Assembly (NCBI GenBank): GCA_014382465.1
Contig: JACNJP010000275.1
Span: forward strand, 3,449-16,309
Length of the DNA stretch: 12,861 nucleotides
Origin: Planctomycetota bacterium
Lineage (GTDB): Bacteria > Planctomycetota > UBA1135
Reading direction: 5' to 3'
Positions 1 to 5,607 of the stretch are shown here, piece after piece. The translations under genes and the position numbers were made by a program. Below the pieces are notes generated by a model. The model saw only the letters and a program-made list of their open reading frames with translations, made no database searches and had not been told where the DNA came from. The stretch's first letter is position 1, and each line of letters begins with the position of its first letter.

Positions 1-120
1 CCACCGGCCCCCCCCCGGGGGGGAGGCGGAGGCGGCACCGCCGCGGACGCGACTGGCGCGCCGCGAGGACGCGGGGCCGACCCCCCCCCCCGGGGGCGTC
101 GGGGCGTGGGGGAGGGCCCC
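1..120. other. Homopolymer-rich edge, probably unreliable sequence
   Basis: This edge carries runs of 9 C followed by 7 G (positions 8-23) and of 11 C followed by 5 G (81-96), unlike anything else in the window. It falls where the Psd reading frame should encode the conserved VGA.xVG segment. In the psd frame it reads as Pro/Gly/Arg-rich peptide. A neighbouring frame (minus strand, 57-46) reads Ala-Ser-Arg-Val, which could be a remnant of that segment. Indel errors at a low-coverage contig end are the simplest explanation (inference). A true frameshift or divergent tail is the alternative. Confidence 0.5.
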
Positions 121-661
121 GCCGGTTGGTCACCAGCACCCGCATCGAGCGCCGCACCAGCGCCGGGTCGACCGGCTGCAGCTCCCCGGGCCCGCTCCAG
201 GCCGACTCCACCGTCAGGTCGCAGGGGGCGTGGTAGCGGTGGTAGTCGCGCGGCGCGAGGTAGATCTGGAGCGCGTGGTAGCCGGCCAGCCGCCGCGGCT
301 CGGCCCCCGGCAGCAGCTCCCCGGTGGAGTAGGGGCAGCCCTTGATCAGCCAGGTGCCCTCGGGGCACAGCGGCGACACCGAGACCAGCGCCCCGTCGGC
401 GGGGGACAGCCACGAGCTGGAGTTGGGGAGGGGCCGCGAGTCGGCCGCCAGCGGCCGGGTGAAGAGCTCTAGGAAGCTGCGGTAGTCGCCCCACTCCCCC
501 GGGACGTCCTCGGCGGCGATCCCGAGCCGCCGCGACAGCCACGGCCACAGCCTGCGCCGCACTCCGAGGGGCAGTCGGGTGCGCGCCAGGGCGCCGGCGC
601 AGCGGCTGATCAGGCGCCGCGGGGCGCCCGGCAGGGTCAGCAGGAAGCGGGGGTCGGGCAC
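1..661 (-). CDS. psd: Phosphatidylserine decarboxylase proenzyme (partial, C-terminal part beyond left edge)
   Basis: Psd decarboxylates phosphatidylserine to phosphatidylethanolamine at the inner membrane and uses a pyruvoyl group made by self-cleavage. Reading down the minus strand from a GTG at 661-659 gives a clear Psd N-terminal part. An FLELFTRPL segment is followed by SPADG (Asp near residue 89), then IKGCPYSTGELL, YLAPRDYHRYHAPCD (His 141 and 144) and RVLVTNR near residues 176-181. By position these match Asp90, His144 and His147 of E. coli Psd, so the GTG start gives a normal N-terminal length. The self-cleaving Ser motif (LGST type) should lie beyond the window edge. After about residue 181 (position 120 and lower) the frame stays open but turns into Pro/Gly/Arg low complexity unlike Psd; see the edge entry. 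It is divergent from glmU with 70 bp between the starts. Identity is firm; the C-terminal half is not visible. Confidence 0.87.
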   Translation of the reverse strand, partial: MPDPRFLLTLPGAPRRLISRCAGALARTRLPLGVRRRLWPWLSRRLGIAAEDVPGEWGDYRSFLELFTRPLAADSRPLPNSSSWLSPADGALVSVSPLCPEGTWLIKGCPYSTGELLPGAEPRRLAGYHALQIYLAPRDYHRYHAPCDLTVESAWSGPGELQPVDPALVRRSMRVLVTNRRGPPPRPDAPGGGGRPRVLAARQSRPRRCRLRLPPGGGPV

Positions 662-731
662 CGGAAGGGCACAGCATACGGGCGCAGCGGAGGCGGCCGG
701 ATGCGCCGCTATACTGCCGGCGGTTCCCCCC
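662..731. promoter_or_regulatory. Divergent psd/glmU promoter region
   Basis: These 70 bp separate the GTG of psd (minus strand) from the ATG of glmU (plus strand). On the plus strand TATACT at 710-715 is a good -10 hexamer, which would start a transcript near 722 and leave only about 10 nt before the glmU ATG. On the minus strand TATAGC (713-708) overlaps it, and TATGCT (678-673) lies close to the psd GTG. No convincing -35 box and no Shine-Dalgarno sequence is visible for either gene. The promoter assignment is inferred from hexamers alone. Confidence 0.45.
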
Positions 732-2000
732 ATGCCTGCCTCGGAAATCCACATTCTGGTCCTGGCCGGCGGCGATTCGAAGCGCATCCGGACCGGGTCT
801 CCCAAGGCCCTCCTGGACCTGTGCGGCCGGCCGCTGCTGGACCACGTCCTCGCCGCCGCCGAGCAGCTCCCGGCGGCCTCGCGCACCCTGGTCCTCGGCA
901 CCACCCACCGCGAGCCGATCGAGGCCTGGCTGGCCGCCGCCGGCCGCGGCGAGTGGCGGGTCGCGGTCCAGGAGTCCGCCCGCGGCACCGCCGACGCCGT
1001 CATGGCCGCTCTGCCGCTGCTCCCCGACCAGGGCAAGGTGCTGATCCTGTGCGGCGACACGCCCCTGATCAGCCCCGAGACCCTGTCCTTCCTGGTGGAG
1101 CAGGCCGGCGGCGCCTTGCTGACCGCCGAGGTCGCGGACCCGACCGGCTACGGCCGGATCCTGCGCGACGAGGAGGGGGGCTTGGCGGGCATCGTCGAGC
1201 AGGCCGACTGCGACGAGGAGCGCGAGGCCATCCAGGAGGTCAACGCCGGCGTCTACGCCCTCGACCTGGGTGCGTTGCGGCGGGTGGTGACGGGCCTCGG
1301 CCGCGACAACGCCCAGGGCGAACTCTACCTCACCGACGCCGCCGTCGAGGTGCTCCAGGAGACCGAGGGGGTCATCGCCACGCTGGTCGAGGCCGACGAG
1401 ATGATGGGGGTGAACACCCTCGCCGACCTGGCTGACGCCTCGGCCGTCAAGCGGGCCGAGATCCTCGACCACCACCTCAGCAACGGGGTGATCTTCGACG
1501 ACCCTGGCAGCGCCTACGTCGAGGACGGGGTCGAGATCGGCCCCGGTACCCGGGTGATGCCCTTCTGCGTGCTGCGCCGCGGCGTTCGCATCGGCGCCGG
1601 CTGCGCCGTCGGGCCCTTCGCCCACCTGCGTCCGGGCACGGTGCTGGCCGACGGCGCCGAGGTCGGCAACTTCGTCGAGACCAAGAACGCCGAGCTGGGG
1701 GAGCGGGCCAAGGCCAAGCACCTGAGCTACCTCGGCGACGTCACGGTGGGTGCCCGGGCCAACGTCGGCTGCGGCACGATCACCGCCAACTACGACGGCA
1801 AGCGCAAGCACCGCACGGTCATCGGCGAGCGGGCCTTCATCGGCTCCGGCACCGTGCTGGTGGCGCCGGTCAAGATCGGCGCCGGCGCCATGACCGCCGC
1901 CGGCGCCGTCGTCCTGCGAGGCCGCGACGTCCCCGAGGGGGGCGTGGTGGCCGGAGTCCCCGCCCGCCCCCTGGAAACGAAGCATGCCTCCGATGCCTGA
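732..2000 (+). CDS. glmU: Bifunctional GlmU: GlcN-1-P acetyltransferase / GlcNAc-1-P uridyltransferase
   Basis: GlmU acetylates glucosamine-1-phosphate and then couples it to UTP, giving UDP-GlcNAc for peptidoglycan and lipid A. The ATG at 732 places the nucleotide-binding loop (VLAGGDSKRIRTGSPKAL) directly at the N-terminus; the frame is open further upstream, but that part shows no similarity and would overlap psd. The uridyltransferase domain shows GDTPLIS (Asp about 109), PTGYGRI, GIVEQAD, VNAGVY and DNAQGELYLTD. The C-terminal left-handed beta-helix shows hexapeptide repeats, RPGT, VGNFVETKN, KHLSYLGD (His about 330, the acetyltransferase base by family knowledge), GTITANYDGKRKH and VAPVKIG. 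The length of 422 aa is a little under the usual ~450. The first loop departs from the common LAAGxGTRM form, keeping the Arg but reading GGDSKR. It overlaps prs by 17 nt, and the glmU-prs-rplY-pth order is conserved in other phyla. Confidence 0.95.
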   Translation: MPASEIHILVLAGGDSKRIRTGSPKALLDLCGRPLLDHVLAAAEQLPAASRTLVLGTTHREPIEAWLAAAGRGEWRVAVQESARGTADAVMAALPLLPDQGKVLILCGDTPLISPETLSFLVEQAGGALLTAEVADPTGYGRILRDEEGGLAGIVEQADCDEEREAIQEVNAGVYALDLGALRRVVTGLGRDNAQGELYLTDAAVEVLQETEGVIATLVEADEMMGVNTLADLADASAVKRAEILDHHLSNGVIFDDPGSAYVEDGVEIGPGTRVMPFCVLRRGVRIGAGCAVGPFAHLRPGTVLADGAEVGNFVETKNAELGERAKAKHLSYLGDVTVGARANVGCGTITANYDGKRKHRTVIGERAFIGSGTVLVAPVKIGAGAMTAAGAVVLRGRDVPEGGVVAGVPARPLETKHASDA

Positions 2001-2949
2001 GTGCTTCGACAACGGCCGGTTCAAGGTCATCTCCGGCAGCGCCCACCCCGAGCTCGCGCGCGAGATCTGCGCCTGCCTCGACCTGCCGCTCACCTCCGCC
2101 CACCTCGGCCGCTTCCCCGACGGCGAGATCGACATCAAGATCAACGAGGACATCCGCGGCGCCGACGTGTTCCTGTTGCAGTCGACCTGTCCGCCGGTGA
2201 ACGAGGCCATCATGGAGCTGGTGCTGATGATGGACTGCCTGCGGCGGGCCTCGGCCAACCGCATCACGGCGGTGATCCCGTACTTCGGCTACGCCCGCAA
2301 GGACCGCAAGGACGAGGGCCGGGTGCCGATCTCGGCCAAGGTGGTGGCCAACATGCTGACCGCCGCCGGGGCCAGCCGGGTGCTGACCATCGACCTGCAC
2401 GCGCAGCAGATCCAGGGCTTCTTCGACATCCCGGTGGACCACCTGTGGGCCCGGGTGACCCTCCAGGACGCCATCCTGGGGGCGGTCGACACCGCCAACC
2501 TGGTGGTCTGCAGCCCGGACGTCGGCGGCGTCAAGCTGGCCCGGGCCTGGGCCAAGGCCCTCGGCGTCGGCCTGACGATCGTCGACAAGCGCCGCACCTC
2601 CGGCGACTCGGTCAAGATGGAGAACGTCATTGGCGAGGTGGCCGGGCGGGACGTCCTGATCACCGACGACATGATCTCCACCGCCGGGACCATCACCGAG
2701 GCCGCCCGGATCCTCAAGGACAAGGGGGCCGAACGGGTCTACATCGCCGCCACCCACGCGGTGCTGTGCGGTCCCGCACGGGAGCGGCTGGATAATTCAC
2801 CGGTGGAAGCGATCTACGTTTCCAATACAATACCCCTTCGCGGCGAGCGCCCCGAACGCCTGAGAGTCGTTTCGGTCGCCCCGCTGCTGGCACGAGCCAT
2901 CGCCCGGATCCACCGGGAAGAGTCGGTCAGCGCCCTCTTCGACGACTGA
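1984..2949 (+). CDS. prs: Ribose-phosphate pyrophosphokinase (PRPP synthase, class I type)
   Basis: Prs transfers pyrophosphate from ATP to ribose-5-phosphate, giving PRPP for nucleotides, His and Trp. The 321-aa length is normal. Visible motifs are RFPDGEIDIKINED, the ATP/regulatory loop PYFGYARKDRKDEGRVPISAK, the catalytic-site segment TIDLHAQQIQGFFDIPVD, SPDVGGVKLA and the ribose-5-P/PRPP loop ITDDMISTAGTI (Asp about 228-229). Enterobacterial enzymes have DDMIDTGGT in that loop, so a Ser replaces the second-half Asp; Ser also occurs in other members of the family. Two in-frame ATGs, 1984 and 1993, both overlap the glmU stop (1998-2000). The second gives MPECFDNGRFKVISG and could equally be the start. 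A weak purine stretch precedes the first, and translational coupling to glmU is likely. The last ~55 codons include an unusually A/T-rich run; see findings. Confidence 0.95.
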   Translation: MPPMPECFDNGRFKVISGSAHPELAREICACLDLPLTSAHLGRFPDGEIDIKINEDIRGADVFLLQSTCPPVNEAIMELVLMMDCLRRASANRITAVIPYFGYARKDRKDEGRVPISAKVVANMLTAAGASRVLTIDLHAQQIQGFFDIPVDHLWARVTLQDAILGAVDTANLVVCSPDVGGVKLARAWAKALGVGLTIVDKRRTSGDSVKMENVIGEVAGRDVLITDDMISTAGTITEAARILKDKGAERVYIAATHAVLCGPARERLDNSPVEAIYVSNTIPLRGERPERLRVVSVAPLLARAIARIHREESVSALFDD

Positions 2950-2957
2950 TTCCCGAC

Positions 2958-2974
2958 CCGGGCCTGCCGCCCGG
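2958..2974 (+). other. Short hairpin in the prs-rplY spacer
   Basis: CCGGGC (2958-2963) and GCCCGG (2969-2974) form a perfect 6-bp stem with the 5-nt loop CTGCC. It ends 10 nt before the rplY ATG, where it could affect ribosome access. No T-tract follows, so it is not a standard terminator. In DNA this G+C-rich it could arise by chance. Confidence 0.35.
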
Positions 2975-2984
2975 ATGCTGCAAG

Positions 2985-3620
2985 ATGACCATCCTCCAAG
3001 CTGAAGCCCGAACCTCCCACGGGACCCGTAACGCCTTCAACCTGCGCCGCGACGGCCGCCTGCCGGCCGTGGTCTACGGCGAGGGCGGCGAGACCTTCGC
3101 CGTCACCGTCGACGCCCACGCCTTCGAGGGCCTGCTGCGCCACCACGAGCGCGTGCTCGACCTCGAGCTGGACGGCCAGACCCAGCAGGTCATGATCCAC
3201 GAGATCCAGTGGGATCACATGGGCGACCAGCTGATGCACATCGACTTCATCCGCGCCTCCCAGGGCACGTTGGTCGAGGTCGACGTCGTGCTCGATTTCG
3301 TCGGCCACCCGAAGGGGACGCCCAAGGGCGAGTTCGTCAAGAACCTCCAGGAGCTGAGCATCCAGGCCACCCCGAGGTCGATCCCCGAGCACATCGTGGT
3401 CCACGTGACCGACCTGGACGTCGGCGACGTGGTGCACGTGAGCGACCTGGAGATGCCCGAGGGCGTCACCTGCCTGGCGGAGCCGGAGACGGTCGTCTGC
3501 GGGGTCCACGCCCGCGCCGAGGAGGTCGAGGAGACCGAGGAGGGCGAAGCCGCCGAGGGCGGGGGCGCCGAGCCCGAGGTCATCGGCAAGGGCAAGGGCC
3601 CGGACGACGAGGCCGAATAG
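2985..3620 (+). CDS. rplY: Large ribosomal subunit protein bL25 (general stress protein CTC / TL5 type)
   Basis: bL25 binds 5S rRNA in the central protuberance of the 50S subunit. The 211-aa product is the long CTC/TL5 form, not the ~94-aa E. coli form. The N-terminal L25 domain (about residues 1-95) shows the Arg/Gly-rich rRNA-binding start (GTRNAFNLRRDGRLPAVVYG) and IQWDHMGDQLMHIDFIR. The C-terminal beta domain (about 96-185) shows VVLDFVGHPKGTPKGEF, RSIPEHIVVHVTDLDVGDVVHVSDL and the family-typical TCLAEPETVVCGV. A Glu/Gly/Ala-rich acidic tail of about 35 residues follows. The ATG at 2985 has no clear Shine-Dalgarno. It sits 35 nt after prs and 21 nt before pth, the usual neighbours. Confidence 0.94.
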   Translation: MTILQAEARTSHGTRNAFNLRRDGRLPAVVYGEGGETFAVTVDAHAFEGLLRHHERVLDLELDGQTQQVMIHEIQWDHMGDQLMHIDFIRASQGTLVEVDVVLDFVGHPKGTPKGEFVKNLQELSIQATPRSIPEHIVVHVTDLDVGDVVHVSDLEMPEGVTCLAEPETVVCGVHARAEEVEETEEGEAAEGGGAEPEVIGKGKGPDDEAE

Positions 3621-3641
3621 CGGCATCCCGGCCGCTGGGCT

Positions 3642-4271
3642 ATGATTCCCGGCTCCTCTCCGGGCGATCCGCCCGTCAAGGAGACTCCCGAGCCGACCGC
3701 GCGGCTGGTCGTCGGTCTGGGCAACCCTGGACCCGAATACCAGGGCACGCGTCACAACGTCGGCTTCGGGGCACTCGATCTTTTGGCTTCCCGGCTGGGC
3801 GCCGAGCCCGCGATCCTGAAGGTCGCCGGCCAGCGTCTCGGGCGCCTCTACCGCTCGCCGGACGGCCGCTTCGGGCTGCTCTGGCCGCTCACCTACATGA
3901 ACCTGAGCGGCGGCCCGGTGGCCCGGGCCCTCGAGCGCCTGGAAGGGGAGCCCGCCTCGCTCTTTGTACTCACGGACGACTTCAACCTTGATCTGGGCGC
4001 GCTGCGCGCGCGGCCCGGAGGCAGTCCCGGAGGCCACAACGGCCTCAAGTCGATCGAGAAGGTGCTGGGCACGAGCGACTACGCCCGGCTCCGCATCGGT
4101 GTCGGCGACCCGGGCCATGACTCGGTCGAATTCGTCCTCAGCCGGTTCAAACGCGCCGAACAGGAGCGGGTCGAGGAGACCCTCGAGACCGCCTCCTTCG
4201 CCGCCGAGGACTGGATCCGGGGCGCAACGATCGAACAGATCGCCGCCCGTTACAACCGCCGCTCGCCCTAG
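3642..4271 (+). CDS. pth: Peptidyl-tRNA hydrolase
   Basis: Pth cleaves the ester bond of peptidyl-tRNAs that drop off stalled ribosomes and recycles the tRNA. The 209-aa product has the full set of family residues. Asn28 lies in GLGNPG and His38 in GTRHNVGF, spaced like Asn10 and catalytic His20 of E. coli. Asn87 lies in LTYMNLSG, Asp112/113 in TDDFNLDLG, and His132-Asn133 in GGHNGLKSI, followed by YARLRIGVGDPG. The first ATG (3642) gives about 20 extra N-terminal residues rich in Pro, Glu and Gly before the conserved RLVVGLGNPG. No other ATG, GTG or TTG is available in frame before the fold begins, so the start is uncertain. It follows rplY by 21 nt and precedes the rpsF leader. Confidence 0.95.
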   Translation: MIPGSSPGDPPVKETPEPTARLVVGLGNPGPEYQGTRHNVGFGALDLLASRLGAEPAILKVAGQRLGRLYRSPDGRFGLLWPLTYMNLSGGPVARALERLEGEPASLFVLTDDFNLDLGALRARPGGSPGGHNGLKSIEKVLGTSDYARLRIGVGDPGHDSVEFVLSRFKRAEQERVEETLETASFAAEDWIRGATIEQIAARYNRRSP

Positions 4272-4274
4272 GCG

Positions 4275-4311
4275 GAGCCCACCTGGGCTCGAACCGGTTT
4301 GACCGGAAAGG
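4275..4311 (+). promoter_or_regulatory. rpsF leader: tandem hairpins and ribosome binding site
   Basis: The 46-nt pth-rpsF spacer contains two perfect hairpins in a row. GAGCCC (4275-4280) pairs with GGGCTC (4285-4290) across an ACCT loop, and CCGGT (4294-4298) pairs with ACCGG (4302-4306) across a TTG loop. A purine Shine-Dalgarno-like GGAAAGG (4305-4311) begins inside the second stem, 6 nt before the rpsF ATG, so stem formation would partly hide it. Many bacteria regulate rpsF through an S6:S18-binding mRNA structure with an exposed CCG; CCG occurs here at 4294-4296 and 4303-4305. That this is such an element is inference. The first hairpin could also be a weak pth terminator, though no T-tract follows. 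Confidence 0.5.
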
Positions 4312-4317
4312 CATCCC

Positions 4318-4815
4318 ATGACCCAAGAAACTCACACTTACCAGGCGATGTTCCTGCTGGACAACCAGGAGGTGCGCCAGAACGGCTTCAACGCCGTGCG
4401 CGACCAGGTCAAGACGACTCTGGAGAAGCACGGCCTCAACGCCCAGGTCCTCCGCCTCTGGGGCGAGCGCATGCTGGCCTACCCGGTCGGCTCCCGCAGC
4501 CGGGCCACCTACCTGCTGGGCTGGCTCCAAGGCTCCGGGAATTCGGTCAACGAGGCCAAGAAGGACTTCTACCTCGTCGGCCCGGTGTTCCGCTGCATGT
4601 TCCTGCGCCAGGAGAGCGTCCCCGAGAAGGAGCTGGCCTACGGAATCGAGCAGATCGAGGACTCGGCCGTGGTCATCCCCGACGAGGCCCCCGAGGCCGT
4701 CGAAGAGGAGCCGGCCGTCGAGGCCAAGCCGGCCAAGGCAGCTCCCAAGGTAACGGCTGAGGGCGAGGCGGACGCTGACGAGGGCGACGCCGACGCCGAG
4801 GAGGAAGAGTCATGA
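4318..4815 (+). CDS. rpsF: Small ribosomal subunit protein bS6 with acidic C-terminal tail
   Basis: bS6 pairs with bS18 on the 30S platform. Residues about 1-115 are a typical S6 domain: YQAMFLLDNQEVRQ at the first strand, a helix with a Lys/Glu pattern, then LRLWGERMLAYPVGSRSRATYLLGWLQG, and a final strand-helix ending YLVGPVFRCMFLRQE. The remaining ~50 residues are an Ala/Glu/Asp-rich low-complexity tail, making the protein 165 aa against ~100-135 for most S6 proteins. The start is backed by a purine stretch 6 nt upstream. The gene overlaps rpsR by 4 nt, and its Glu-codon run doubles as the rpsR ribosome binding site. Confidence 0.95.
   Translation: MTQETHTYQAMFLLDNQEVRQNGFNAVRDQVKTTLEKHGLNAQVLRLWGERMLAYPVGSRSRATYLLGWLQGSGNSVNEAKKDFYLVGPVFRCMFLRQESVPEKELAYGIEQIEDSAVVIPDEAPEAVEEEPAVEAKPAKAAPKVTAEGEADADEGDADAEEEES
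4799..4804 (+). promoter_or_regulatory. Strong Shine-Dalgarno for rpsR, inside rpsF
   Basis: AGGAGG lies 7 nt before the rpsR ATG at 4812 (10 nt before the second ATG at 4815). It is written in the Glu codons that close the S6 tail, so S6 coding and rpsR initiation share the same bases. It is the best Shine-Dalgarno match I found at a gene start in this window. Confidence 0.7.
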
Positions 4816-5021
4816 TGGACCGCTTCGAAAAGCGCAAGCCGATGCCCAAGGTCGACAATTTCGACTACAAGGACATCGAGACCTTGCAGCGCTTCCTGTC
4901 GCCGCAGGGCCGCATCCACAGCCGTAAGCGGACCGGGCTCAACGCCCGCAAGCAGCGGGAACTGAAGATGGCGATCAAGACCGCCCGCTTCCTGGCCCTC
5001 CTGCCCTACGACAACCGATGA
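4812..5021 (+). CDS. rpsR: Small ribosomal subunit protein bS18
   Basis: bS18 binds 16S rRNA with bS6 on the 30S platform. The 69-aa product carries the family core: a FDYKDIETLQRFLSPQGRI segment followed by the basic RKRTGLNARKQRELKMAIKTARFLALLPY. Two adjacent ATGs (4812 and 4815) fall behind the AGGAGG at 4799-4804, and the first overlaps the rpsF stop. Its own stop overlaps the rplI ATG by 4 nt. No ssb gene lies between rpsF and rpsR, unlike Bacillus. The identification is very secure. Confidence 0.96.
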   Translation: MMDRFEKRKPMPKVDNFDYKDIETLQRFLSPQGRIHSRKRTGLNARKQRELKMAIKTARFLALLPYDNR

Positions 5022-5488
5022 AGACGCGCGTCATCCTGAGAGCGGACATCGCCTCCCTCGGCCACGTCGGCGAGGCCGTCGAGGTCTCGGCGGGCTTCGC
5101 CCGCAACCACCTGTTCCCCCTGGGTATGGCCTACCCCTACAGCGCCGACGCCCTGCAGCGGGTGGAGAAGGACCGCAAGGTCGCCGACCTGCGGCGGGTC
5201 GAGGAGATGAAGGAGCACGTGGCGATCGCCGCCCGCCTCGCCGAGGTCCAGCTCACCTTCGAGGAGAAGGTCTCCGAGGAGGGCCACCTGTACGGGTCGG
5301 TCAGCTCGCACCGGATCGCCGAAGCCCTGCAGGAGCAGGGGCTGACGATCTCGGACCGCCAGATCCGGCTGCCCGAGCCGCTGCGGGAGATCGGCGAATT
5401 CGAGGTCACAGTGCATGTCTTCGGCGAGCTCGAGGCCCCGATCAAGGTCTGGGTGGTCGCGGCCGCCGAGGCGCCCGCAGAAGGCTGA
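5018..5488 (+). CDS. rplI: Large ribosomal subunit protein bL9
   Basis: bL9 binds 23S rRNA near the L1 stalk and reaches out from the 50S subunit. The 156-aa protein shows the N-terminal L9 signature (VILRADIASLGHVGEAVEV followed by SAGFARNHLFPLGMAY). A charged connecting helix (about residues 45-75) follows, then a C-terminal domain with LTFEEKVSEEGHLYGSVSSHRIAEALQEQG and the final VHVFGELEAPIKVWVV. The ATG overlaps the rpsR stop in an ATGA arrangement without its own clear Shine-Dalgarno, which points to coupled translation. Confidence 0.96.
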   Translation: MKTRVILRADIASLGHVGEAVEVSAGFARNHLFPLGMAYPYSADALQRVEKDRKVADLRRVEEMKEHVAIAARLAEVQLTFEEKVSEEGHLYGSVSSHRIAEALQEQGLTISDRQIRLPEPLREIGEFEVTVHVFGELEAPIKVWVVAAAEAPAEG

Positions 5489-5511
5489 TTCCGTCTTCCT
5501 TGGACATCCCT

Positions 5512-5542
5512 GGAGCGTCCCAGCCCGTCGGTGGGGCGCTCC
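5512..5542 (+). terminator. 11-bp hairpin between rplI and dnaB, possible terminator or attenuator
   Basis: GGAGCGTCCCA (5512-5522) pairs fully with TGGGGCGCTCC (5532-5542). There are ten Watson-Crick pairs, one G-T wobble and a 9-nt loop (GCCCGTCGG). It lies 23 nt after the rplI stop, where the ribosomal-protein unit would be expected to end. No T-tract follows, so intrinsic termination of the E. coli kind is not shown. It may instead be an attenuator, an RNA-processing site or a 3'-end stabiliser. The pairing is seen directly; the role is inferred. Confidence 0.5.
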
Positions 5543-5584
5543 CGGTATCTCCTCGGCGGCGCCCTGAATTGCCTCACGCGCCGC

Positions 5585-5590
5585 TATCCT
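5585..5590 (+). promoter_or_regulatory. Possible -10 box for dnaB
   Basis: TATCCT lies 17 nt before the dnaB ATG, after the rplI/dnaB hairpin. The spacing resembles TATACT before glmU (16 nt). A TTGCCT at 5569-5574 is too close to serve as a standard -35. There is no Shine-Dalgarno before dnaB, so a very short leader is predicted. This rests on one hexamer only. Confidence 0.35.
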
Positions 5591-5607
5591 GGACCGTTGG
5601 CAAGCCC

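Noticed and set aside
106..472. Plus-strand open frames opposite psd
   Set aside because: Low-complexity Arg/Ala/Pro peptides; the minus strand encodes clear Psd motifs over the same bases.
579..731. 51-residue N-terminal extension of GlmU
   Set aside because: It would overlap the psd start, has no similarity and is Arg-rich. The ATG at 732 places the nucleotide-binding loop at the usual distance from the N-terminus.
2814..4319. Minus-strand open frame of about 500 codons opposite rplY and pth
   Set aside because: No recognisable motif, composition typical of antisense G+C-rich frames, and it covers two well-supported plus-strand genes.
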